Assembly: GCF_024347615.1 (NCBI RefSeq) | Contig: NZ_AP025509.1 | Location: 992,001-1,056,000, forward strand | Direction: 5' to 3' | Origin: Vibrio splendidus | GTDB lineage: Bacteria > Pseudomonadota > Gammaproteobacteria > Enterobacterales > Vibrionaceae | Length of the DNA stretch: 64,000 bases | Shown here: piece after piece, positions 17,138 to 25,973 of the stretch | How the letters are laid out: every line of letters begins with the position of its first letter | Numbering within the stretch: the stretch's first letter is position 1 | The notes under the pieces: model-generated | The model's input: the letters and a program-made list of their open reading frames with translations, nothing else | Told to the model about the DNA's origin: nothing | Databases searched by the model: none | Translations under genes and position numbers: made by a program

Positions 17138-19267
17138 TTAGAACTGATAATTCAGATCCAAAGTGTAAGAACGTCCTGGGGCTGGATAACGACCAACCGG
17201 GCTGGTATCAATACCGCGGAAGTAATAGTCCTCATCAAACAAGTTGTTCACCGCAAGGTTCATTCGCAGCTTACTGTTTTCATCCTTGTACAAATCCGAA
17301 CCTAGGTTAAAGTTCCAGACCATGTAGGCAGGCACTTTACCTGTCGCGCCCGTTGCATCTTCGGCACTTGTATTCGCATTGTCAGAGTAAGACTCGCTGA
17401 AGTAGTAACCAGACAAAGTCGTATCTACCTTGCTAAAGGCGTAAGTCGCATCCCAGCTAAATTGGTGTTTGGACGTGTAAGGGAGTTGATTACCTTTGTT
17501 TGCACCCTCTTCCTCTAACGTTGCATCTAAGTAGTTATAGCCAGCGCCCAAACTCAAAGCTTGCATCGCTTGAGGAATATAACGACCAGAGAGCTCAACA
17601 CCTTGGTGAAGGGTTTTACCAATGTTATCGAAAGTTTGGGTAGCACTTTGCCATTGCAGCTGATCTTCAAAATCAATGCGGTAAAGTGCAATGTTAAAGC
17701 TGGTTGAATCTTGGTTGTAGCGAGCACCCAACTCGTAGTTCCATGCGAGCTCACTGCCCTCTTCACCCTTGCCTCGAATGTAAGCAATTTGTGGTGCACG
17801 CAGAGATTTCTGTGCATTAGTGTAACCAACCCATTGCTCTGTCAGGTGGTATGCCACGGTTAAGCCCGGCAACCACTCCGTCACTTTGTTGTCTGTGCTC
17901 TGTGCTGTACCCAGATCATCAAACGTCATATCAATCGATTCGTAACGAATACCCGGCGTGACTTTCAGTACGTCATTGAACAGGCCGATTTCATTGCTGA
18001 TGTAACCAGCAAAAGCGTCAGTATCTAAGTGCCAATCACGTGGGGTTGTTGTAGCACCACCAGCAATTGGCGTTTGAGTCAGCTTGTAATCGATATCTTC
18101 GTTGACGTAGCGTGCCCCAACAATCACATTTTGCGTTACGGTATTTCCGTCAAAGTACATCGCGAGTTTAGGTTCAACACCATAAACAGCAAATTCACGT
18201 GGTGACGTACGAATATCGGTTGATGGTAATGCCGGGTCCGCCCAGTGACCGCCAGCGCTGTTAAAGCCCCATTGGAAGAAACGCTCAGAACGGTGGCCAA
18301 ACGTCAGTATTTCTAATTCGGCGCTATCTGCAATATTCAAGTCATGTAAATATTTCAGACTCCAACGCGTTGAAGTGCCTTGATATTCATCGTATGGACG
18401 CTTCGACTGAGTACGATCTTTGTCATAATCATCTGGCGATAAAGCACCGGGCATTTGGGTGTCGGCATCATAGCGTTGAACGAAAGCTTGTAGCTCTTGA
18501 GTATCACTCAGTAACCATTGCAGTTTCGCTTGGAAGTTTTTGACATCTGTGTCGGAGTGTTCACGGAAGCTTTCACCTTTTAAGAAATTCCCCTCGACTT
18601 GAAGTGCCAGCGTATCGGTTAACCAACCACCCGTTCGCAGGTAAAAGTCGTTGAGCGGCGTATCGCCATCCTCGAATACAGTAAAGCGATTACTGATTTC
18701 CGTTTGCCACTCATGTGGAATAGGCTTGGTCACCAAATTGATCACACCACCGACGTTGTTTGGTCCATACTGAACCGCAGCACCGCCTCGCACAATATCA
18801 ATACGATCAAGCATCGACAGCGTTGCAGGGAAAATTGATTGTCCTGTGTGACCATACGGCGCCAGTGTCAGAGGAACACCATCCATTAGGAATTGAGCGT
18901 GCCCACTGCGACTCGCTTTCAAACCACGCACTGAGATGTTAGGTAAAACACCGGTGCCCGTTTCGTCTTGAACCTTAATGCCCGGCACACTTTGGAAGGC
19001 AGAGTCAATCGAGAGTGCGCCAGTCTTTTTAATTTGTTCATTAGTCAGAACAGTACGAGCTCCCGGATACTCTTTCACATCCTCAAGTTCTGAATTACCG
19101 ATCAAGCTGCCCGTCACGACAACCGTTTCCATGGTCGTCGTTTGTGGATCTGACGCGGCAAATGCGCCCATGGAAGTCACTGAAGCGATGGCCATTGCAA
19201 GGGCACTTAGACGCAACTTTTGATGTGATTGAGTACAGGGTTTACCATCCAAATTCTGGTAAGGCAT
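17138..19267 (-). CDS. pvuA: TonB-dependent ferric-vibrioferrin receptor
   Basis: A 709-residue outer-membrane receptor. It has a long n-region then a signal sequence (LSALAMAIASVTSMGAFA). A TonB-box-like METVVVTGS is near residue 46. The plug domain has NISVRGLKASRSGHAQFLMDGVPLTLAPYG and IDIVRGGAAVQYGPNNVGGVINLVTKPI. The beta-barrel ends in a C-terminal aromatic residue (YTLDLNYQF), as outer-membrane proteins require. It resembles FecA-type receptors. It is second in the leftward operon. GGAG lies 6 nt before the ATG. Its identity as PvuA rather than PsuA is inferred from gene order. Confidence 0.9.
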   Translation of the reverse strand: MPYQNLDGKPCTQSHQKLRLSALAMAIASVTSMGAFAASDPQTTTMETVVVTGSLIGNSELEDVKEYPGARTVLTNEQIKKTGALSIDSAFQSVPGIKVQDETGTGVLPNISVRGLKASRSGHAQFLMDGVPLTLAPYGHTGQSIFPATLSMLDRIDIVRGGAAVQYGPNNVGGVINLVTKPIPHEWQTEISNRFTVFEDGDTPLNDFYLRTGGWLTDTLALQVEGNFLKGESFREHSDTDVKNFQAKLQWLLSDTQELQAFVQRYDADTQMPGALSPDDYDKDRTQSKRPYDEYQGTSTRWSLKYLHDLNIADSAELEILTFGHRSERFFQWGFNSAGGHWADPALPSTDIRTSPREFAVYGVEPKLAMYFDGNTVTQNVIVGARYVNEDIDYKLTQTPIAGGATTTPRDWHLDTDAFAGYISNEIGLFNDVLKVTPGIRYESIDMTFDDLGTAQSTDNKVTEWLPGLTVAYHLTEQWVGYTNAQKSLRAPQIAYIRGKGEEGSELAWNYELGARYNQDSTSFNIALYRIDFEDQLQWQSATQTFDNIGKTLHQGVELSGRYIPQAMQALSLGAGYNYLDATLEEEGANKGNQLPYTSKHQFSWDATYAFSKVDTTLSGYYFSESYSDNANTSAEDATGATGKVPAYMVWNFNLGSDLYKDENSKLRMNLAVNNLFDEDYYFRGIDTSPVGRYPAPGRSYTLDLNYQF

Positions 19268-19291
19268 GAAAATCTCCTAAATAGGCAAGTT

Positions 19292-19384
19292 AGGATCAAA
19301 GGCCATGTTTACGATTCGGCGCTTTGATCCTATGGGCTAAACGGCCTCAAAATGAAGCCAACTGTTCACTCACTCGTAGTGAAC
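19292..19384 (-). promoter_or_regulatory. Two hairpins between psuA and pvuA
   Basis: AGGATCAAAG (19292-19301) pairs with CTTTGATCCT (19322-19331). GTTCACT (19364-19370) pairs with AGTGAAC (19378-19384). Neither is followed by a T tract on the minus strand, so they look like mRNA processing or stability elements inside the operon. Confidence 0.6.
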
Positions 19385-19388
19385 AAAT

Positions 19389-19460
19389 CAATCGTTTTTA
19401 GGGTCGAACTAGCTCTTAGAAATGAACGAACTCTTAGAACTGAATTAGCTTTTAAAACTG
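19389..19460 (-). repeat. 18-nt tandem repeat spanning the psuA stop codon
   Basis: Four contiguous 18-nt units lie at 19443-19460, 19425-19442, 19407-19424 and a more drifted 19389-19406. On the minus strand the first begins CAGTTTTAA, encoding the terminal Gln-Phe and the stop. The second restates CAGTTCTAA, and the third CATTTCTAA, in the same frame. Confidence 0.92.
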
Positions 19461-21488
19461 ATAGCCGTAGCTGAGCATAAATTCGGCTGGTGCTCCGTAA
19501 CCAATCTGATTAGTACCAGACGTGCCGTTGGTTGCGCCCAGAATGTATTTCTCATTAAGCACGTTGTAAGCATTCGCTTGAACTTTGTGACGACCCGTGG
19601 TGTACGCTGCCATCAAGTCAACCGTGGTGTAGTCACCCAGAGCTACCGCTTCATCATTACCCGCGTAACGGTCGCCTACGTATTTCACGCCACCACCTAA
19701 ACGCCAGTTGTCATCTAACTGATAAGTGCTCCAAAGAGAGAACAAATGATCAGACACATCGTTTGGCTTTTTGCCTGTCTCTTTGTTCTCCGCGTCTAAA
19801 TAGCTGTAGCCTACAGAAATGTCCCACTGCTCGGTAAACTGACCGCGAGCTTCTAATTCAATACCTTGGTGACGAGCTTCGATCTTGTTAACAACGTCGC
19901 CGTCTATATTCGTTTCTGGTTGCTCTTGATCAATTTGGAAGACCGCAGCATTCAGCATCAAAGCGTTATCTAATAGGTAAGCTTTTGCGCCAATTTCTTT
20001 TAGATCGGTGTGGAAGAATTCTGCTAATTTAGGGTTGATGTAGATACCTGAGTAAGGCAATTGCCATGAACGAGCTAAGCTTGCGTACACTGACATATCG
20101 TTGTTGATTCGGTAGACCAAACCACCGCGGTAGCTCACTTTGTCATCGTCTAGATTCTCTTTTGCTGAGCCCGCTTTTTGCTGTTCAAGCTCCATCGAGT
20201 CGTAACGCACATTGCCGATCACTGAAAGATCACCAAAGGTGTAAACGTCTTGAATGTAGACACCTGTCGTCGTTGTCGTGTTATCACGGAAAGGTTTGAA
20301 ACCCGGATCAGGTGTTGGGCCTGCTACAGGGTTGTAGATATCTTTTGGAGGTAAGGTTTTATCACTTGCGAGCGTTAAGTCGATATTGATCTGATTATAA
20401 TCCGCACCGATCATCATTTGGTTCGAATCGGTTTCCCAAACTAGCTCAGATTGAAGAGTCGTCGTGGTACGAGGATCGTAACCGAAGTTATTTACAGTCT
20501 GAGATACTTCATTCCCAGTTACCGTCCCTTGGCGTGTACCCTTTTGCTCAAGCTCGATATGGTTGTATGCTGCGCGGTTTGTCCATGCCCATTCACTGTT
20601 CAAAAGCCATTCATAATTAACGCCAACACGGATGCTGTCTGACTCTTGATAGTCATTCGTGCCACCGTAAAATGTGCTTTCAGAGACATCGACAGGCTTA
20701 CCATTTTTAGATGGAACACCACGATATGGCACTAGCTCTTGGTGCGCATATTCTACATCGAGATCAATGGTATGCCCCTCAGCAGGCAATACACGAATGG
20801 TGGGTGCGATAAAGAAATCATTAGAGTCGACGTGATCTACATAGGAATCAGACTGTCGACTTTCCACGTTGATACGACCACTAACCTTGTCACTAAGCGC
20901 CATCGAGCTGTCAACCTGACCAACAAAAAGATTATTGCTGCCAACACTGCCATTGACGTGTGTGAAATTATCACCGTTAGCGCGCTTGGTGACCAAGTTG
21001 ATGATACCGCCCGCAGAACCTCGGCCGTAAAGTGCGCCTGCAGGGCCCTTTACCACTTCGACACGTTCGATATTCGCTAGGCTTCGGTACGATTGCAGAG
21101 TCCCGTCATCACGCATACCATCACGGTACATGTCGTTGAGCGCATCAAAACCACGAATCACAAATTGGTCTCGGCTTCCCTCACCCAAGGTATTGTTAAC
21201 CCCTGCAACACCATCAAGTGCATCCACCAAACGTACAGCACCGCGGTCTTCCATTTCCGTCTTTGTGACCACCGATACTGCCTGCGGTACATCCAACCAT
21301 TCGACATCCGTTTTGGTACCCGACTGCGGCATGTGCTCCGCGTAACCTTCGTACTGATGACCAATAACTTGTAGAGTTTCATCCACCGTTACTTCTTCTG
21401 CAGCCATTACATTCGACACGGTAGCCACTACGGTTAATGCACCTCCAATAGCCAAAGCGAGAGGGGACAAGGCCAATCTAATGTTCAT
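19452..21488 (-). CDS. psuA: TonB-dependent siderophore receptor of the vibrioferrin locus
   Basis: A 678-residue outer-membrane receptor. Signal peptide to about residue 29 (VSNVMAAEE), then VDETLQVIGHQY near the TonB-box position. The plug has VPQAVSVVTKTEMEDRGAVRLVDALDGVAGV and FVIRGFDALNDMYRDGMRDDG, then IERVEVVKGPAGALYGRGSAGGIINLVTKRA, typical of the catecholate/ferrichrome-type receptors. The barrel ends MLSYGYQF. In V. parahaemolyticus psuA sits first in the pvu operon next to pvuA, as here. It is divergent from pvsA across about 240 bp holding Fur-like boxes. Its stop codon lies inside a tandem repeat. Confidence 0.9.
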   Translation of the reverse strand: MNIRLALSPLALAIGGALTVVATVSNVMAAEEVTVDETLQVIGHQYEGYAEHMPQSGTKTDVEWLDVPQAVSVVTKTEMEDRGAVRLVDALDGVAGVNNTLGEGSRDQFVIRGFDALNDMYRDGMRDDGTLQSYRSLANIERVEVVKGPAGALYGRGSAGGIINLVTKRANGDNFTHVNGSVGSNNLFVGQVDSSMALSDKVSGRINVESRQSDSYVDHVDSNDFFIAPTIRVLPAEGHTIDLDVEYAHQELVPYRGVPSKNGKPVDVSESTFYGGTNDYQESDSIRVGVNYEWLLNSEWAWTNRAAYNHIELEQKGTRQGTVTGNEVSQTVNNFGYDPRTTTTLQSELVWETDSNQMMIGADYNQINIDLTLASDKTLPPKDIYNPVAGPTPDPGFKPFRDNTTTTTGVYIQDVYTFGDLSVIGNVRYDSMELEQQKAGSAKENLDDDKVSYRGGLVYRINNDMSVYASLARSWQLPYSGIYINPKLAEFFHTDLKEIGAKAYLLDNALMLNAAVFQIDQEQPETNIDGDVVNKIEARHQGIELEARGQFTEQWDISVGYSYLDAENKETGKKPNDVSDHLFSLWSTYQLDDNWRLGGGVKYVGDRYAGNDEAVALGDYTTVDLMAAYTTGRHKVQANAYNVLNEKYILGATNGTSGTNQIGYGAPAEFMLSYGYQF

Positions 21489-21528
21489 TTTCTAATTCCG
21501 TTTTAGTTTATAAAATAACAATATTGCG

Positions 21529-21547
21529 AATAAGAACAAATATCATT
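21529..21547. promoter_or_regulatory. Fur-box-like site, psuA side
   Basis: AATAAGAACAAATATCATT matches the consensus AATGATAATNATTATCATT at 15 of 18 defined positions. It is about 40 bp upstream of the psuA start, where Fur-iron would block that promoter. Confidence 0.65.
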
Positions 21548-21604
21548 TATATTTGCAATATATATTTTTTGATCTATATTTACTTTGCAATATGCAACAC
21601 CACT

Positions 21605-21622
21605 AATGATATAAGAATCAAT
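21605..21622. promoter_or_regulatory. Fur-box-like site, pvsA side
   Basis: AATGATATAAGAATCAAT is an imperfect inverted repeat resembling a Fur box with one base deleted from the spacing. It is about 110 bp upstream of pvsA, suited to controlling the rightward operon. Confidence 0.45.
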
Positions 21623-21729
21623 AAAAACAATAAGATAGAAAAATTCTCTTTCTTTTAACCCCGAAAGAGAGCACTTGAAAGCGAGTTGTGAGCAGGCGAC
21701 AACAACGTTTTGGAAATTAGGAAAGCCCC

Positions 21730-22941
21730 ATGAAATCTACGATAATCATCGTGAGTCACGTCGTGAATGATGCGATCACTCACGGCTTCGTGCCGACAGC
21801 AAAAGCGATGGGTCTCCACGTCATTTTGATCACAGACCACAAACTCAACCACTTAAAACTGGCAAATGAAGATGACCGCTTTAATCCCGATGAAATTTTG
21901 GAATGCGATGTCTTCAACCCTCTTGAACTCATCGAAATCATCACAGAGCAAGAGCTAGAACCTCATGCTGTTTTCAGTAACAGCGACCACCTACAAACTT
22001 CCACCGCAATCTGTGCACAGTTCTTTGGCGTGCCGACTAAAGATTGGAATGTGACTCTTAAGGCGAAAAACAAATACTTAACTCGTCAGGTTCTCAACGA
22101 AAAATCGTTACCTAATACTCAAAGTGTTTTGTTAAGTCGAGAGAGCGCTCCTGTATTCGATTTCGATTTTCCTGTCGTTGCGAAGCCCAAGGAAGGCGTG
22201 GCTAGTTTAGACGTGCAGCGCTGCGAGTCTGCAGCTGAGCTGGATAACTATTGCGATACGTTTTGGCAAAAGCACCCTACGGCTCCCATTTTGGTTGAGG
22301 CGTTTTTACAAGGTCCGCTTATCACTGTCGAAACCATTGGCGACGGGGAAAATTTAGTCGCACTTGGTGGGTTCGATGTAGAACTCTCTGCGCCACCTTA
22401 CTTCATCGAAACAGCGGCGAGTTGGAATGGTATTAACAGCGTGCACTACCGAGAAGAATGTATACGTCAGCTTCAAACATTTGGGGTGGGGTTTGGTGTC
22501 TGTCATAGCGAATTCATCATCACAGATTCGGGGCCGGTACTGGTCGAGATCAACTATCGAAGTATTGGTGATGGCCGGGAATTTTTGCTTGATAACCTCA
22601 GTGGCGGGAATTGGTTCAATACCATCTTAAATCTTCACTTGGGTCACAAGCTTGACCCTATATTTCGTATTGATGGCAGTGCCCATGTGCACTATGTAGT
22701 GGCGCAACAAAGCGGTTTGATTGAAGGGTCATCAACCTCTTTCATTCACCAAGAGGGCGATATTGTCACTCAACAGCAAGTGCTTAAGAAGGTTGGTGAG
22801 ACGTTCCAACAAAGTTTCTCCAACAAGGATTACCTAGCGAGAATTTCGGTCGTTTCTCCTTCTGGTCGAACACTAGAACCCGCGCTACAACAGGCAATCT
22901 CTCGCTTCAATCTAACAGCAACAAACGAGGTAACAGCATGA
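21730..22941 (+). CDS. pvsA: Vibrioferrin biosynthesis ATP-grasp ligase
   Basis: A 403-residue ATP-grasp-superfamily enzyme. An N-terminal Rossmann-like part (STIIIVSHVVNDAITHGFVPTAKAMG) is followed by an ATP-grasp core: KNKYLTRQVLNEKSLP near residue 118, FPVVAKPKEGVASLDV near 150 with the ATP-binding Lys, ILVEAFLQGPLITVETIG near 195, and GPVLVEINYRSIGDG near 275 with the metal-binding Glu/Asn. It would form an amide bond while assembling vibrioferrin from citrate, alanine, ethanolamine (from serine) and 2-oxoglutarate; the exact step is inferred. AGGAAAG precedes the ATG. It opens the rightward operon and its stop overlaps pvsB by 4 nt. Confidence 0.92.
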   Translation: MKSTIIIVSHVVNDAITHGFVPTAKAMGLHVILITDHKLNHLKLANEDDRFNPDEILECDVFNPLELIEIITEQELEPHAVFSNSDHLQTSTAICAQFFGVPTKDWNVTLKAKNKYLTRQVLNEKSLPNTQSVLLSRESAPVFDFDFPVVAKPKEGVASLDVQRCESAAELDNYCDTFWQKHPTAPILVEAFLQGPLITVETIGDGENLVALGGFDVELSAPPYFIETAASWNGINSVHYREECIRQLQTFGVGFGVCHSEFIITDSGPVLVEINYRSIGDGREFLLDNLSGGNWFNTILNLHLGHKLDPIFRIDGSAHVHYVVAQQSGLIEGSSTSFIHQEGDIVTQQQVLKKVGETFQQSFSNKDYLARISVVSPSGRTLEPALQQAISRFNLTATNEVTA

Positions 22942-24749
22942 ATGAAAACGCGTTATACCTCACTCAACGCTTAGTCGATACTTGCTTGCGTGAAGATTTA
23001 TTCGGATTAGTTTCTCAAAGCCGATTTGAATCTCAGCTCCCGAGTACACTCAAGTTATCTTCTTATCCTCGTAATCAAATTTGGGCTGTTTTTGAGGGTT
23101 CAGACTTTACACTCTACTTGCCCGTTACTCCGAGCTATTACATGCAGCGTTGGGTATACGGCCAAACAGATGGTTCGAAAGGTGATGGTTGGCTCATCGA
23201 GAGAAATGGTGTCGTTGAAGCACAGCAGCACTATCAAGATTGGATCGAATTACTGAAAGTGAGTGCTCACGAAAGCTCGCATTCGTTATTAGATGGTTAT
23301 TTGCAAGAACTCGAATGCGCAGAAAAACACAAAGGATTGTGTGATAGCGCATTCAGCCAGCACTCGGAAGCACTCATGCTGCCGATTTCTCAACTAGAAC
23401 GTTGGGAGAAAAAGCTATTACGTGCCGATCAAATCGCATCCTATCTTGACCATCCTTACTACCCGACAGCACGTGCTAAGTTCGGTTTAAGCGATCACGA
23501 CCTAGAGCAATTCGCGCCAGAATTTGCACAAAGCTTTGAACTTCGTTGGCTCGCAATCGAAAAGTCACTCGTTACATTGACCAGTCCACAACCAGAATGT
23601 TGGCCAACGATGGAGCAAGTGGGTCTGCCCGCCGATTTTGCTCTTAGCCATGAGTTATTCCCCGCACACCCATTAACACTAAGAAGTCTTGATCGACTTC
23701 CTGACGGTGTCATTGAAGCGCCGGTTGCGTGTCTTGAGGTGACTCCTACCCTGTCAGTGCGCACTGTGGTCGTGAATCAAGCACCACAGACCCACATCAA
23801 AGTACCGCTGATCATGCGATCTTTAGGTACTAAAAACATTCGCCTAATCAAACCATCGACGCTCTATGATGGGCATTGGTTTGAACGTTTATTGACGCAC
23901 TTAGAGCAAACAGATCAAGACTTACGTGGCACGCTTTTCCATTGTAATGAGAAACATGGCGGCCATGTTGGAGACGATAAAACCTTTGCTTACATTGTGC
24001 GTGAATACCCGCTGAGTTACTTCCAAGACAAAGCACTAGTACCTGTGGCTGCGCTTGCCAGTCCAATGCCTGATGAACGTTTGTTCTTGGAACACCTCGC
24101 CGAGCAGTATTATCAGCAAGATACGCTGACTTGGTTTAAAGATTACGTTGATCTGCTTTGCAAAGTGCACCTTACATTGTGGATTCGTTACGGTATCGCT
24201 TTGGAGTCCAACCAACAAAACGCCATCATTGCATTCGATGAGCAAGGCAAGATGACCTTAACCATGAAAGACAACGATGCAGCGCGTATCTGGCCAGAAC
24301 GTTTCCAAACGTTTGAACAACAATCGCCTGTAAAATGTGAGCAGCTTTTAGATCAACGCATCACTGTAGACAACGAACTTGCTCTTGGTCAGATGTTTAC
24401 CACGATTACTTTGCAGTTAGACATTGCCGCGATTGTCGAAGCAATGGCGACGAAAGGAATCGCCACGTCAGCTTATCTGTATGAAGTGGTTGCCAATAGC
24501 CTTTCCCAACAGCTTAGCCAGTTGGACAAACAAGGACACAACACCAAGCTCGCAAACGAGATGTTGTTTGAGTCACCCAACCTATACGCTAAATATCTAT
24601 TGAGCTCAGGTAGCTTGTTGTCTAAAGAGTCATCCGGTGCAAGCGATATCAATAAATTTTATGGCTTGTCAGCACCGAACTTTTTATTGCTAACCAGCGA
24701 AGAAGCACAACACGCTTACCTTGAAAACATCAAGCAGAGTGTGAGTTAA
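22938..24749 (+). CDS. pvsB: NRPS-independent siderophore synthetase
   Basis: A 603-residue IucA/IucC-family enzyme. These synthetases adenylate a carboxylate such as citrate and join it to an amine or alcohol. The family patterns are HPLTLRSLDRLPDG near residue 235 in place of the HPxHPxxK region, KVPLIMRSLGTKNIRLIKPSTLYDG near 295, and the C-terminal FhuF-like half with LLCKVHLTLWIRYGIALESNQQNAIIAF near 415 and MKDNDAARIWPERF near 450. It couples with PvsD in building vibrioferrin. The overlapping ATGA start shows translational coupling to pvsA. Confidence 0.92.
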   Translation: MNENALYLTQRLVDTCLREDLFGLVSQSRFESQLPSTLKLSSYPRNQIWAVFEGSDFTLYLPVTPSYYMQRWVYGQTDGSKGDGWLIERNGVVEAQQHYQDWIELLKVSAHESSHSLLDGYLQELECAEKHKGLCDSAFSQHSEALMLPISQLERWEKKLLRADQIASYLDHPYYPTARAKFGLSDHDLEQFAPEFAQSFELRWLAIEKSLVTLTSPQPECWPTMEQVGLPADFALSHELFPAHPLTLRSLDRLPDGVIEAPVACLEVTPTLSVRTVVVNQAPQTHIKVPLIMRSLGTKNIRLIKPSTLYDGHWFERLLTHLEQTDQDLRGTLFHCNEKHGGHVGDDKTFAYIVREYPLSYFQDKALVPVAALASPMPDERLFLEHLAEQYYQQDTLTWFKDYVDLLCKVHLTLWIRYGIALESNQQNAIIAFDEQGKMTLTMKDNDAARIWPERFQTFEQQSPVKCEQLLDQRITVDNELALGQMFTTITLQLDIAAIVEAMATKGIATSAYLYEVVANSLSQQLSQLDKQGHNTKLANEMLFESPNLYAKYLLSSGSLLSKESSGASDINKFYGLSAPNFLLLTSEEAQHAYLENIKQSVS

Positions 24750-24755
24750 CGCATC

Positions 24756-25973
24756 ATGACCAAACTCATCTATTGTGTACTTTTAAGCCACTTTATCGCC
24801 GCGTTTGCAGCCTTAGGAATGCCGCTGTTTTTGCCAATGGTATTGCCAACACTGGATGCAAACATTACTTCGGACTGGGCGGGGGTACTGTTCATTTTGC
24901 CGACCTTTTGCACTGCCGTTGCGGCACGCTTTTGGGGGCAGTTTGCTGATAAATATGGCAGACGTCGCTCTCTATTACGTGCTCAACTCGGGCTTGCAGC
25001 AGGCTTCGCGCTGTGTGGCTTAGCCGATAATCTCTCAATGTTTGTGTTTGGTCTTATCATTCAAGGAACCTTTGGTGGCACCATGGCCGCCTCAAACAGC
25101 TACTTATCCAGCCAAATCAACGATGCGAAATCACTCGGTAAGTCACTCAATAAAACTCAGCTTTCTGCTCGTCTGGCGCTAATTATTGCTCCGATAGGGC
25201 TTGGTTGGAGCTTATCAGAAACAAACCCGCTGAACGCGTATCTGTGGTTGTCCGCTTTGCCGCTATTCGCGCTATTGATCACCTTAACATTACCCATCGA
25301 TGACTTAGCGAAATCTAAGGGGATTGTAAAAGATCAGGCATCGAATAAAGCTCAAAGCAGCCAAACCAACTCGTTAAATACGCTTTATTGGGTGTTTGGC
25401 GCGCAGTTCAGCTTTGCTTTCGCCATGGTCGTCACGTTCCCCTATTTCTCGCCTTATGTGCAGCAATATGGCGTGACAAGCCAAGCGTGGATTGGGTTTT
25501 TATATGCCCTCCCACATGGTGTTTATCTGCTCTTTGCAGGAAAAGTCCATCTGTTCTCAGAATGGGTTGATCGCCACCAGGTTGAACGCAATCAAGCGCA
25601 GCGTACTTTATGGCTAGGCTTTGGTTTGCTTTCACTCAGTGCAGCAATGCATCTCACTCCTTATCAAGAAGTGTTGATTATTGCTCGTATTGTTTTCGGA
25701 CTTGGCATGGTTTGCTGTTATCACGGCTTGCATCAAGCGTTAGCAAACCAAATTGATCGACGACAAAGCGGCAAAGTATTTTCGCGCTTTGACGCTATGT
25801 CTAAATGGGGTGGCGTTGCGGCTGGGTTGACCGCGTCTTTTATATCAAGCTTGGGCTGGCTTGAGGTTCCTTTCATACTTTCTATGTTGGTCAGTGGCAT
25901 TGCGGCTATCGCGCTGATCATCCATTCAAAATTTGGACATCAACATGTTACAGACTCAATTATCTCCAAGTGA
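24756..25973 (+). CDS. pvsC: MFS exporter of vibrioferrin
   Basis: A 405-residue major-facilitator protein with about 12 helices. The loop 2-3 signature reads GQFADKYGRRRSLLRAQLGLAAGFALCG near residue 68, and a cytosolic loop at about residues 185-215 divides the halves. In V. parahaemolyticus PvsC exports vibrioferrin across the inner membrane, and the position here is the same. It starts 6 nt after pvsB. Its last 29 nt overlap the start of pvsD. Confidence 0.92.
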   Translation: MTKLIYCVLLSHFIAAFAALGMPLFLPMVLPTLDANITSDWAGVLFILPTFCTAVAARFWGQFADKYGRRRSLLRAQLGLAAGFALCGLADNLSMFVFGLIIQGTFGGTMAASNSYLSSQINDAKSLGKSLNKTQLSARLALIIAPIGLGWSLSETNPLNAYLWLSALPLFALLITLTLPIDDLAKSKGIVKDQASNKAQSSQTNSLNTLYWVFGAQFSFAFAMVVTFPYFSPYVQQYGVTSQAWIGFLYALPHGVYLLFAGKVHLFSEWVDRHQVERNQAQRTLWLGFGLLSLSAAMHLTPYQEVLIIARIVFGLGMVCCYHGLHQALANQIDRRQSGKVFSRFDAMSKWGGVAAGLTASFISSLGWLEVPFILSMLVSGIAAIALIIHSKFGHQHVTDSIISK

